A DNA stretch of 64,000 nt, from positions 124,001 to 188,000 of the forward strand of contig NZ_KB899333.1 in assembly GCF_000378165.1 (NCBI RefSeq), in the 5' to 3' direction. The position numbers were made by a program, and so were the translations under genes. A model generated the notes under the pieces. That model did no database searches. It worked only from the letters and a program-made list of their open reading frames with translations, and had not been told where the DNA came from. Of the stretch, positions 34,616-42,922 are shown piece after piece (the first letter of the stretch is position 1; each line of letters starts with the position of its first letter). This stretch comes from Saccharibacter floricola DSM 15669. GTDB taxonomy: Bacteria; Pseudomonadota; Alphaproteobacteria; Acetobacterales; Acetobacteraceae.

Positions 34616-35272
34616 ATGAAGTCTTCCTTCCAGCCCCGTTCCGCTTTGGACGCGGATAGCGTCCGTTTAGCGTATCGTCGATGGGCCCGTTTTTATGACT
34701 CCGTTTTTGGTGGAGTGTCAGCCTTTGGGCGCCGGCAAGCGGTCACAGCGGTCAATGCTCTCCCTGGTGAAAAAGTTCTCGAGGTTGGTGTTGGCACGGG
34801 GCTTGCTTTACCCCTTTATAACAAAAACAAGCGCATTACAGGGATCGACCTGTCCGAGGATATGCTTGAGAGAGCACGTCAGCGAGTCGTCCGTGAGCAT
34901 TTGAGCAATGTGGATGATCTTGCTGAGATGGATGCTGAAGCAACTATCTTTGAAGATAACAGTTTTGATATTGCCGTGGCGATGTTTGTTGCCTCTGTCG
35001 TGCCACATCCTGACGCGTTGCTTAAAGAGTTGAAACGTGTTGTCCGTCCTGGTGGGCATATTTTATTTGTAAATCATTTTCTTGCTCAAGATGGCCTGCG
35101 CCTTAAAGTTGAGCGCGCTATGGCGAGTGCGTCGCGCTCGTTGGGGTGGCATCCAGACTTTGCGATTGAGACACTTCTTCCGCCAGAAGATATGCAAAGA
35201 GCGACGATCAGACCTGTTCCGCCGCTTGGCTTGTTTACTCTCGTGACATTGCCGCAAAACAAGGATACATAA
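34616..35272 (+). CDS. pmtA: Phosphatidylethanolamine N-methyltransferase (PmtA type)
   Basis: The protein methylates phosphatidylethanolamine to phosphatidylcholine with S-adenosylmethionine. The 218-residue class I methyltransferase has the motif I EVGVGTGLALPLY and GIDLSEDML, the acidic loop EMDAEA, and a C-terminal amphipathic region. The EVGVGTG-xx-LPLY motif is characteristic of Rhodobacter-type PmtA. Acetic acid bacteria are known to contain phosphatidylcholine. It stands alone, divergent from the hypothetical membrane protein. Confidence 0.8.
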   Translation: MKSSFQPRSALDADSVRLAYRRWARFYDSVFGGVSAFGRRQAVTAVNALPGEKVLEVGVGTGLALPLYNKNKRITGIDLSEDMLERARQRVVREHLSNVDDLAEMDAEATIFEDNSFDIAVAMFVASVVPHPDALLKELKRVVRPGGHILFVNHFLAQDGLRLKVERAMASASRSLGWHPDFAIETLLPPEDMQRATIRPVPPLGLFTLVTLPQNKDT

Positions 35273-35310
35273 GAGAGCGCAGCTTTATTCGTTGTGATAG
35301 TGCGCTGCTT

Positions 35311-35414
35311 TGACCTCTCTGCCGTGCTAGAGGCAGAGTCAGCGTGACTGATGGGCGTATGGGGCTGCCCGGCAACCGTTCGGCCCGGAATTTTAACAAA
35401 AGCTGACATAAGCC
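35311..35414 (+). promoter_or_regulatory. Structured leader with SAM-riboswitch-like core before the COX1-like gene
   Basis: A hairpin TGAC-CT-CTCTGCC / GGCAGAG-TCA (35311-35341) may end the pmtA transcript. Next, GTCAGC (35338-35343) pairs with GCTGAC (35402-35407) as a closing helix. Inside it are GGGC/GCCC (35353-35356 / 35367-35370), then GGCAACC (35371-35377) and a mini-stem CC-GTTC-GG. The order closing helix, internal hairpin with GCCC, GGCAACC resembles the SAM-I/SAM-IV clan, but other core parts do not match. It ends 8 bp before the GTG start. Confidence 0.45.
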
Positions 35415-36632
35415 GTGACTGTAGACCAATCTAATTCTTCAATTTTCCCCTCTAAAACAGCCGTCTTAGGGGGAAGTTTTTTATTATTGGCTCTTTTCTC
35501 AGGCATTTTAGGTGGTGCACTTGCTCTGCCTGTATTTCGCACATCCCCGACGGAAGGGATGGTCGTTGCGCACGCTGTTCTCATGACATTTTTTGTGATG
35601 TGCCCTGCCGTTTTGGGGGGCGTCGCCTGTTGCTCCTTGCCCAAGCTTCTTGGGGGAGACCGCATGATGCTGCCGACAGCTTCCGTAATCGGCTGGGGAC
35701 TCTTAGCATGTGGTGTTCTGTCTCTTCCTGTCTCTCCGGCCATTGGCTTGGCTCTATGGGCGCTGGGGATAGGGGGCGTTGCTATGGATGTCATCGCCAC
35801 GGTGCTGGAAGGTCGGCAGGTACGCTTCCGTGAGTTGGCACCGCTTGCTTGGTCTCTGCTTGCACTGTCTATGGCTCTTATTGTCGTCGTACCTGTTTTA
35901 TTGGCTCTCTTGGTTAAGGGGGTGGCCCCGATTACGGTTGTGGAAAAGCTGCGTGTGCCAGAAATGAGCATGATGCTTATTCCAGCCCTAGGGATTGTGG
36001 CGCAAACCCTCTTTGGGGGAGCAGCATCTCGCCACGGCCTTACCCATCGTGTGGCTCCTTATGCGTTTATTGTCATGGGGTTGGTGGGGCCGCTTTTATG
36101 GGCTGATGCGCTCTTTGGGGGCGTCCCAGGTTATTACGAAACATTGGCACTTATCGTGGGGCAGGTTGTACCAGGGGGGAGCATTCTATTCGCTCTTTGC
36201 CGCGACAGTTGGTCTCATTCTCTTCGTTACAGGGCGTCAGTGTTATGGTCTTTGGGGGCTGTGGCGTTGCTCGCTGTTGGTTGGGGCGTTGCTCTCTTCC
36301 CTGAGCTTATGGCGGGCCATGGGATGGGTGAAGAGTTTGGTCATCAAGCGGCGGTTTTTGGTGCATTATTGGCTTTAAGTGGGGCCTTTTATGCGTGGTT
36401 TGCGCGCGATCGGGCTGTAGGCTCTTTATGGTATGAAGGCGCTGGAAGCGTTCATGCGCTGCTCACCTTTGCTGGAGCTCTTTGCACCCTTGTTCCACAA
36501 TGGGAAGAGCTCGCTGTTGCTTTAATGACAGCGAGTCTCGTTGGGTATTTCTATCTAGGCATGGCGGCCTGGAAGCGTGTCTTGCAAAATTATATGCGCG
36601 CTGCCTCTAGCGTGGTGGTAAAAAGAGGATAA
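35415..36632 (+). CDS. COX1-like 12-helix membrane protein lacking oxidase active-site ligands
   Basis: The 405-residue protein has about 12 membrane helices and distant but clear cytochrome oxidase subunit I features: AHAVLMTFFVMCPAVLGG (helix II, His53 at the heme-a ligand place), PEMSMMLIPALGIVAQTL (in place of HPEVY), WADALFGG (in place of the WAHHMF region) and FGHQAAVFGALLALSGAFYAWF (His310). The CuB histidines and cross-linked tyrosine are missing. It starts with GTG, without an obvious ribosome site, and precedes ctaB by 4 bp, so it belongs to a heme-oxidase gene group but is unlikely to reduce oxygen. Confidence 0.7.
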   Translation: MTVDQSNSSIFPSKTAVLGGSFLLLALFSGILGGALALPVFRTSPTEGMVVAHAVLMTFFVMCPAVLGGVACCSLPKLLGGDRMMLPTASVIGWGLLACGVLSLPVSPAIGLALWALGIGGVAMDVIATVLEGRQVRFRELAPLAWSLLALSMALIVVVPVLLALLVKGVAPITVVEKLRVPEMSMMLIPALGIVAQTLFGGAASRHGLTHRVAPYAFIVMGLVGPLLWADALFGGVPGYYETLALIVGQVVPGGSILFALCRDSWSHSLRYRASVLWSLGAVALLAVGWGVALFPELMAGHGMGEEFGHQAAVFGALLALSGAFYAWFARDRAVGSLWYEGAGSVHALLTFAGALCTLVPQWEELAVALMTASLVGYFYLGMAAWKRVLQNYMRAASSVVVKRG

Positions 36633-36636
36633 CAAG

Positions 36637-37596
36637 GTGGCTCATCGCTTGTCTTTTCGTGCCCTCTCCCCAATTAGGGAGTTATTTTCTCTAGAAGGGC
36701 GTGATGGCGACGCAGCCCTAAGAGAATGGCTTCTTCTTTTGAAGCCCCGTGTGATTTCACTGGTTGTTTTTACGGGGCTTGCCGGTATGGCTGTGGCCCC
36801 TCGCTGGCCATCCATTCCGATTGGGTTGATCGTGATCAGCTGTATCTGCGTTGGTGCAGGGGCCGCTGGGGCGATCAATATGTGGTATGACCGCGATATT
36901 GACGCCATTATGAAACGCACCAGCGTGCGTCCTGTGCCTGATGGACGCGTACAGGCAAGCTCTGCTTTGATCTATGCTATCATTTTATCCGTCATTTCCG
37001 TCATTGTGCTATGGCTTGCAACAAATGCCTTAGCAGCGGGCATCCTTGCTTTTTCCATCTTCTTTTATGGCGTTGTGTATACGATGTGGTTGAAGAGGAA
37101 CACGCCGCAAAATATCGTCATTGGTGGGGCTGCGGGGGCTTTCCCGCCTATGATTGGCTGGGCAGCGACGATGGATTCTTTGGACGTCTTGCCCGTTACG
37201 ATGTTCGCAATTGTCTTTTTGTGGACGCCGCCGCATTTTTGGTCGCTCGCTTTATATGCCTGCAAAGATTATAAAAAAGCGGGAATTCCGATGTTGCCGG
37301 TCATTAAAGGGCCGCGATATACACGCCAACAGATTGTTTTTTATACGATAATTCTAACCGCTGTCTCATTGGTTCCTAGCTTTGTAGGGCAGTGCGGATG
37401 GTTCTATACGGCTAGTGCAGTCATATTAGATGTTGGCTTTCTCTATTTTACCGTTAAGGTGTTACGAGACCGTCAGGATGAAAAAGGATTTAGTCAAACA
37501 GCTGACAAGCCAGCACGTTTGGCCTTTCGTTATTCGTTAGCGTATCTTTTTCTCCTTTTCTGTGGGCTTCTAATTGATAGGGTTCTTTTGGCATGA
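36637..37596 (+). CDS. ctaB: Protoheme IX farnesyltransferase (heme O synthase)
   Basis: CtaB adds a farnesyl group to heme B, giving heme O for terminal oxidases. The 319-residue UbiA-family protein has about nine membrane helices and the two Asp motifs, NMWYDRDIDAIMKRT and the second in the loop containing YKKAGIPMLP and nearby residues. It also shows YTMWLKRNTPQNIVIGGAAGAFPP. It starts with GTG after AGAGGATAACAAG. It follows the COX1-like gene by 4 bp and overlaps a small membrane ORF by 4 bp (ATGA). Ubiquinol oxidase bo3 is the likely user in this family of bacteria. Confidence 0.95.
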   Translation: MAHRLSFRALSPIRELFSLEGRDGDAALREWLLLLKPRVISLVVFTGLAGMAVAPRWPSIPIGLIVISCICVGAGAAGAINMWYDRDIDAIMKRTSVRPVPDGRVQASSALIYAIILSVISVIVLWLATNALAAGILAFSIFFYGVVYTMWLKRNTPQNIVIGGAAGAFPPMIGWAATMDSLDVLPVTMFAIVFLWTPPHFWSLALYACKDYKKAGIPMLPVIKGPRYTRQQIVFYTIILTAVSLVPSFVGQCGWFYTASAVILDVGFLYFTVKVLRDRQDEKGFSQTADKPARLAFRYSLAYLFLLFCGLLIDRVLLA

Positions 37597-37703
37597 CAGA
37601 CCATCTCTTCCCTCGGCGCCGGCGCAGCCGGTTATGCGGTATCGTAACGAGCCTGCTCTGTCTTTCTTTATCGATTTTTATTATCGCTTTGTATCGCCTG
37701 TAA
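37593..37703 (+). CDS. Small single-span membrane protein, CoxF-like position
   Basis: A 36-residue ORF overlaps the ctaB stop (ATGA). It starts with a polybasic stretch (RRRRSR) and continues as one hydrophobic helix, LCGIVTSLLCLSLSIFIIAL. Many alphaproteobacteria carry a tiny gene here (coxF) with just this layout. The overlap suggests translational coupling. There is no other evidence that it is expressed; the ORF is short and too small for domain assignment. Confidence 0.5.
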   Translation: MTDHLFPRRRRSRLCGIVTSLLCLSLSIFIIALYRL

Positions 37704-37716
37704 CGTCAGGCGGGCA

Positions 37717-37765
37717 CTATAAAGGAAACCCCCTGAGGATAAATCCTAGGGGGTTTCCTTTATAG
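37717..37765. terminator. Strong bidirectional terminator after ctaB
   Basis: A perfect 18-bp inverted repeat, CTATAAAGGAAACCCCCT / AGGGGGTTTCCTTTATAG, with a 13-base loop that itself contains AGGAT/ATCCT. It separates the plus-strand ctaB group from the minus-strand Tim44-like gene. Confidence 0.93.
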
Positions 37766-37787
37766 AATCGTGTAAAAGAGCCTCTTT

Positions 37788-38774
37788 TTATCCCGCTTGC
37801 TGGATAGCGGAGAGGATCCAGTTTCCACGTCCTTCTGCGCGGGCAAAAGTCCAGAGTTCTGTAACTGTTTGCGGTTCTGTGCGGCTGCCATCAATGACAT
37901 TGCCCATGGAGTCTGTCGTGACATCAATCAGCGAATAACGCAGTGCCACTGTGGCGTAGGTCATGTCATTCTCACGCCAAGATTCTGATAGATCTCCGCG
38001 GAGAAATTGAACCTGAGAGACAACATTACGAGCCCCGCGGCTGGTGAGGTTTGATAGCTGCTCGTTGAAATAGCTGACCATCTCAGGTGTTGCCAGACGT
38101 TGGAGCGCAGCAATGTCTTGATTGCTCCACGCTTCTTGCACATTCACGAGCAGATTCTGAAACGCGGTATAATCCTCTTGAGAGAGCGAAACAGGGGTGC
38201 TGTTGGGCTGAGAAGACGGGCCAAAAGCATTCGTGCTAGTGCCACCAAACGAGGAGTTGTCGGACTGACCTGCCGTGTTCGGAAGGCTCGGCTTTTTCCA
38301 CAAACGGATGAGCAAGCTGATAATTCCGGCAATGATAAGAACCTGGAACAGGAAGCCAAAGAAAGAGCCTCCACCACCTGAGAAGCCGCTAAAGAACCCG
38401 TGGCCACTCAGCATGCCGAAAAGCCCTGCTCCGATAAAACCACCAGCAAGACCGCTGAGGAACGGATGGCGTGCTGTAAAGGGTGGGCGTGCCTGGCCCA
38501 TAGCGCGGTTCCCGAAGGAAGAAGCACCCATTCCAGCACCCATCCCCATACCGCCGCGGCCCATAGAGGAAGGCGGCGCTTGAGGTGTGACGCTGCGCTC
38601 CATTGGGCGGGACCAGTTAGGTGTCAAGGAGGTGCGCGGTGCGTCACTCCATGTGTGAGAACCGCGGCTTCCCATTGAACGGCCACTACCTGCGCGCGCA
38701 TCAGCCTGTGGGGCAAAAGCGACTAATGGCAGGCACATAAGGGCCATAAAGAGAGAGAAAAAACGGAGACGCAT
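37788..38774 (-). CDS. Tim44-like domain membrane protein
   Basis: This 328-residue protein has a signal-like N-terminus (MRLRFFSLFMALMCLPLVAFA), a Gly/Met/Ser/Pro-rich low-complexity stretch (about 45-95), two hydrophobic segments (LSGLAGGFIGAGLFGML and FGFLFQVLIIAGIISLLIRL) and a C-terminal Tim44-like domain (about 190-325, WSNQDIAALQRLATPEMVSYF). Bacterial Tim44-like proteins are of uncertain role, possibly membrane-bound. It lies 7 bp after pmbA on the minus strand and is followed by the terminator. Confidence 0.85.
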   Translation of the reverse strand: MRLRFFSLFMALMCLPLVAFAPQADARAGSGRSMGSRGSHTWSDAPRTSLTPNWSRPMERSVTPQAPPSSMGRGGMGMGAGMGASSFGNRAMGQARPPFTARHPFLSGLAGGFIGAGLFGMLSGHGFFSGFSGGGGSFFGFLFQVLIIAGIISLLIRLWKKPSLPNTAGQSDNSSFGGTSTNAFGPSSQPNSTPVSLSQEDYTAFQNLLVNVQEAWSNQDIAALQRLATPEMVSYFNEQLSNLTSRGARNVVSQVQFLRGDLSESWRENDMTYATVALRYSLIDVTTDSMGNVIDGSRTEPQTVTELWTFARAEGRGNWILSAIQQAG

Positions 38775-38781
38775 AATTCGG

Positions 38782-40128
38782 TTACTCTCCTGCTATCGTC
38801 ATCGAATCGAGTCGAATACTTGGTGCGTTAACGGCTTGGTCAAACTGAAGATCATCAGCGGGGCGAAGATGAGTGAACATCTCATGTAGGTTGCCAGCAA
38901 TGGTAAGACCAGACACAGCTTCCGCTTTATGACCATTGCGGATCATAAACCCAGAAGCACCGCGGCTGTAATCCCCTGTGAGCATATTGATAGCATTACC
39001 CATTAATTCTGTAATAAGCACCCCTTCTTTGATGTCCTGACAAAGTTCTTCAACGCTAACGCTGCCGGTCTGGAGGAAGAGGTTACTGCTACTTGGATGA
39101 ACCGATCCATCGAGTGAACGAACGGCTCTCCCGTTGGGGGTGAGAGAGAGCTGCCGGGCACAGCGACTATCGAGGAGCCAATGGTTGAGGACGCCATTTT
39201 CCACGATATTTAATCGACTAGTTGCACAGCCTTCGCCATCAAAAGGGCGAGAACCAGCTTGGCGGGCAAGGGTCGGGTCATCGGTGATGGTAATGCCATC
39301 TGCAAAAATACTCTGGCCCATTTTGTCTTTGAGGAAAGAGCTGCCCCGTGCAATAGCTGCTCCATTGATGGCGGAGGCGAGATGACCGAGCAATGAAGAA
39401 GAAATGCGACGGTCAAAAATCACCGGATAATGGCCTGTCTTGGGGCGTCCTGGGTTGAGTCGTGCGAGGGCGCGCTCTGCTGCCTCATGGCCAAGGGCCT
39501 CTGGTGTGCGGAGGTCTGTTTGATGGAGGGTGCTGTGAAACGCGTAATCACGTTCCATCTTATCGCCCTCACCAGCCAGAACACTTACCCCTAAACCGAA
39601 CTGACTGCGCTGGTAGGCTCCGTAAAACCCGCCGCTTGTAGCTAAGGCGATGTCAGTGCGACCAGCGCTCGCGGAAGCCCCGCTGCTATTGGTAATGCCT
39701 TTATGGGATAGCGCAGCTCGTTCCATCTCTAGAGCTTTGTCGAGGAGACGGGCTGTGTCTGGTGCTGGGCTGTCATCAAACATATCAAGCGAGCGTATGA
39801 GCGCTTGGTCTGGAGCCTCTAGGGGGTGGTCAGCTAACCCATCATAGGGCGAAGGGGGCACTATTTTAGCCATTGCGCAGGCGCGTTCAGCCAATTGGTC
39901 AAGCGCGTTAGACGATACGTCATTCCCTGATACGGTTGCGATGCGCTGCCCTCGAAAGACACGTAAACCTAGGCTGATATTGTCAGCATGCTTAATGCCT
40001 TCTGCTTTGCCTTGGCGCACCATAGCAGACTGGCTATGGCTGCGTGTGGCAACCACATCGGCATGGTCGGCCCCGTTGCGTTTGGCGGCCTGTAAGGCTT
40101 GCTGCAGGAGAGAGGAAAAATCGTTCAT
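38782..40128 (-). CDS. pmbA: Metalloprotease subunit PmbA/TldE
   Basis: PmbA (TldE) with TldD forms a protease that matures peptide modifiers and antitoxins. The 448-residue protein has the N-terminal NGADHADVVATRSHSQS region and the C-terminal sheet with SGFMIRNGHKAEAVSGLTIAGNL, typical of TldE. It has no HExxH-like site, as expected for the E subunit; no tldD is in this window. It overlaps the M16 peptidase gene by 4 bp (ATGA), which suggests coordinated peptidase expression. Confidence 0.93.
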   Translation of the reverse strand: MNDFSSLLQQALQAAKRNGADHADVVATRSHSQSAMVRQGKAEGIKHADNISLGLRVFRGQRIATVSGNDVSSNALDQLAERACAMAKIVPPSPYDGLADHPLEAPDQALIRSLDMFDDSPAPDTARLLDKALEMERAALSHKGITNSSGASASAGRTDIALATSGGFYGAYQRSQFGLGVSVLAGEGDKMERDYAFHSTLHQTDLRTPEALGHEAAERALARLNPGRPKTGHYPVIFDRRISSSLLGHLASAINGAAIARGSSFLKDKMGQSIFADGITITDDPTLARQAGSRPFDGEGCATSRLNIVENGVLNHWLLDSRCARQLSLTPNGRAVRSLDGSVHPSSSNLFLQTGSVSVEELCQDIKEGVLITELMGNAINMLTGDYSRGASGFMIRNGHKAEAVSGLTIAGNLHEMFTHLRPADDLQFDQAVNAPSIRLDSMTIAGE

Positions 40129-41393
40129 GCTGCGGCCAATATGTCATGAATGTGCTGAGGTGAGGGGATGTTTTCTGCAGGCCCCATTGTGGTGACTGTT
40201 GGAGCCCCGGCAAAGAGCGTGCGTGCCATCGCGAGCACGTCAGATTCGGTGACGGCGTCAATTTTAGCGATCATCTCTTCGGTGGAGATGAGGCGGCCGT
40301 GAATTTGCAACTGACGGGCGAGCTGGGAGCAGCGGCTTCCTGTGCTTTCAAGAGACATTAGCAGCGAGGCTTTAAGCTGCGTGCGTGCCCGCTCAAGCTC
40401 GCCCTCTCGCAGACCCTTTTGCAGCCCTGTCAGTTCGTTGAGCATAGCGGGAATGAGTTCATCGGTTTTTTGAGGGCTCGTGCCTGCATAAAGCCCAAAA
40501 AGACCGTTATCGGAGAAGGGACTGGCGAAGGAATAGACGCTATAGACCAGCCCACGCCGTTCACGAATTTCTTGGAAAAGACGTGATGACATGCCGCCAC
40601 CAAGGATGGTGGAAAGGATCATGGTGCAATAAGCGTTACGGTCACGATAGCCCGGGGCCGGGAAGCCGAGCAGCAGATGCACTTGGTCAAGCTTGCGTGG
40701 AGTTTGGTGGATCCCCCCGTGATAATGGGCCTTGTCTGCCGTTGGTGGCGTATGGGTGGGGAGGTCTGCAAAATGCTCATGCACTTGTTTGACGACATCG
40801 TCATGGCGGAGATTACCTGCCGCAGCGACGATGGTGTTCTTAGTGCTGTAATGGGTGTGCATATATTCCATCAGCGTTTCACGCGTCATGGAAGAGACAA
40901 GCTCTTCACTGCCTAAAATAGGGCGGCCGATGGATTGGTTGGGGAAGGCTGTTTCTTGGAAATGGTCAAAAACAATATCGTCAGGTGTATCGTTTGCTTG
41001 GCCGATTTCTTGTAAAATCACGCCCCGTTCACGCTCGACTTCTTCGGGAAGGAACGTGCTATGGGTGAGGATGTCACCGATAAGATCAATGCCGAGTGAT
41101 AAATCCTGCTTAAGGAGCTTGACGTAATAGGCAGTACTTTCACGGGCTGTATAAGCGTTAATATAACCGCCGACATTCTCAATTTCTTCTGCGATTTGAG
41201 CGGCAGAGCGGCGTTTGGTGCCCTTAAAAGCCATATGTTCAAGGAAATGGGCGGCCCCATTATGGGAGGCGTCTTCAAAACGACTTCCTGTAGCGACATA
41301 GGCACCAAAAGAAACGGTCTCGAGATGCTCCATCCGTTCAGTGACGATCGTGAGGCCATTATCGAGAGTCGTACGTTCGATCTTTTCGCTCAT
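40125..41393 (-). CDS. M16-family zinc peptidase (processing-peptidase-like)
   Basis: The protein has the inverted zinc motif HFLEH (His49, Glu52, His53), followed by the GYINAYTARESTAYYVK segment typical of the single-domain-pair M16B class. It is 422 residues from ATG 41393; the 24 codons before it are not conserved. Such enzymes cleave peptides in the cytosol or periplasm; no signal peptide is seen here. It is the first gene before pmbA, overlapping it by 4 bp. Confidence 0.92.
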   Translation of the reverse strand: MSEKIERTTLDNGLTIVTERMEHLETVSFGAYVATGSRFEDASHNGAAHFLEHMAFKGTKRRSAAQIAEEIENVGGYINAYTARESTAYYVKLLKQDLSLGIDLIGDILTHSTFLPEEVERERGVILQEIGQANDTPDDIVFDHFQETAFPNQSIGRPILGSEELVSSMTRETLMEYMHTHYSTKNTIVAAAGNLRHDDVVKQVHEHFADLPTHTPPTADKAHYHGGIHQTPRKLDQVHLLLGFPAPGYRDRNAYCTMILSTILGGGMSSRLFQEIRERRGLVYSVYSFASPFSDNGLFGLYAGTSPQKTDELIPAMLNELTGLQKGLREGELERARTQLKASLLMSLESTGSRCSQLARQLQIHGRLISTEEMIAKIDAVTESDVLAMARTLFAGAPTVTTMGPAENIPSPQHIHDILAAA

Positions 41394-41495
41394 ATAAATT
41401 ATGCGTTTCCTAAGAATGGGGAAAAAGGTGCTCCCATGGACGTATTCTTTCAAGAACGCGCTCATGGGAGCCTTGATGTGTCACTCAGTGACGGT

Positions 41496-42896
41496 TTAGC
41501 GGGCGCGATGATGAGCCAGAACGGCTTCTTTCACACGGGCAAGGTCATTGGGGAGGACGTCATACCGTTCTTCACGGTCGAACAGATCCGCCAAATGTGG
41601 GGGCAGTTCTGGGTGAATACCGGTGGCAGCTTCCACTGCATCGGGGAATTTTGCTGGGTGGGCTGTTGCCGCTGCGACCATCGGAATACCCGCTTCTTTG
41701 TAATAAGAGCCGGTGGCGAGGCCAATGGCGCTGTGGGGATCAGCCAAATAATGGCTCTCTTTGTGGAAGCGGCGCATAGCGTCTGATGTTTTGGCGTCAT
41801 CTAAAGCGTGCCCACGGAAGACATGGCCAATATTTTCCCACGCATCGTGCGGGACAGCCATAAAGCCCGTCTGGCGGAATTCTTCCATGATAGCACGGCA
41901 ACGGTTGGGGTCGCGGCCTAGCATCTCAAAGAGGAGACGCTCGAAGTTGGAGGAGACCTGAATATCCATAGACGGCGACAGGCTTGGTTCCACAGAGCGC
42001 ACACGCATATCATTATTGAGCAAGAAGCGCGTGAGAATATCGTTGCGGTTCGACCCAACATAGAGCTTCTCGATCGGGAGGCCCATTTGTCCTGCAGCCC
42101 AAGCGGCGAGGATATTGCCGAAGTTCCCTGTTGGCACAGCAAAAGAAACGGGGCGATCTGGCCCGCCAAGGGCAAGAGCTGCGCGGATATAATAGGGGAT
42201 TTGCGCCGCAATACGGGCCCAATTGATGGAGTTCACCGCAGAGAGTGAACATTCCTGACGGAATGTTTCATCGGCGAACATGGCTTTTACCATGTCCTGA
42301 CAGGTGTCAAAGTCCCCATCAACGGCGATATTGAGCACGTTTTTGTCATGCACTGTCGTCATTTGCCGGCGCTGCACGTCAGAGGTGCGGCCGTGAGGGT
42401 GCAAAATGACGATGGATACACGCTCACGCCCACGAAATGCTTCAATCGCCGCAGAGCCCGTGTCGCCTGATGTTGCACCGACAATCGTTACATGCCGGTC
42501 GCGTTCTTTCAGGACATGCTCAAACAAACGACCGAGCATCTGCATAGCCATATCTTTGAACGCAAGCGTTGGGCCATGGAAGAGCTCAAGGGAAAACAGC
42601 CCTTCTTCAACCTCCACGAGGGGGGCAATGGCGGTATGATCAAAGCGGCCATACACATCGCGGCACATCTCGCGCAGCGTTTCGCGATCAATACTGCCTT
42701 CTGTAAAGAGCCCAATAACCTCAGCGGCGAGGTCGGGATATGGCAGTGAGCGCCAAGCGGTCAGCGTGTCGCGGGAGACATGCGGCCAGTGCGTGGGAAG
42801 ATAGAGCCCTCCATCATTGGCAAGGCCACTGAGGAGAATATCGGAGAAGTTAGGGGCACTGGCTTCGGCCGTGCCGCGAGTGGATCGGTAACGCAT
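41496..42896 (-). CDS. thrC: Threonine synthase
   Basis: ThrC turns O-phosphohomoserine into threonine with pyridoxal phosphate. The PLP lysine is Lys114 in LELFHGPTLAFKDM; the phosphate loop is in ATSGDTGSAA. The 466-residue length and N-terminal YRSTRGTAEA fit the longer class. A gap of 102 bp separates it from the M16 gene; both are on the minus strand, and the M16 gene may have its own promoter in that gap. Confidence 0.95.
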   Translation of the reverse strand: MRYRSTRGTAEASAPNFSDILLSGLANDGGLYLPTHWPHVSRDTLTAWRSLPYPDLAAEVIGLFTEGSIDRETLREMCRDVYGRFDHTAIAPLVEVEEGLFSLELFHGPTLAFKDMAMQMLGRLFEHVLKERDRHVTIVGATSGDTGSAAIEAFRGRERVSIVILHPHGRTSDVQRRQMTTVHDKNVLNIAVDGDFDTCQDMVKAMFADETFRQECSLSAVNSINWARIAAQIPYYIRAALALGGPDRPVSFAVPTGNFGNILAAWAAGQMGLPIEKLYVGSNRNDILTRFLLNNDMRVRSVEPSLSPSMDIQVSSNFERLLFEMLGRDPNRCRAIMEEFRQTGFMAVPHDAWENIGHVFRGHALDDAKTSDAMRRFHKESHYLADPHSAIGLATGSYYKEAGIPMVAAATAHPAKFPDAVEAATGIHPELPPHLADLFDREERYDVLPNDLARVKEAVLAHHRAR

Positions 42897-42922
42897 GATG
42901 TCTCTTATAACATAAAAGAAGA

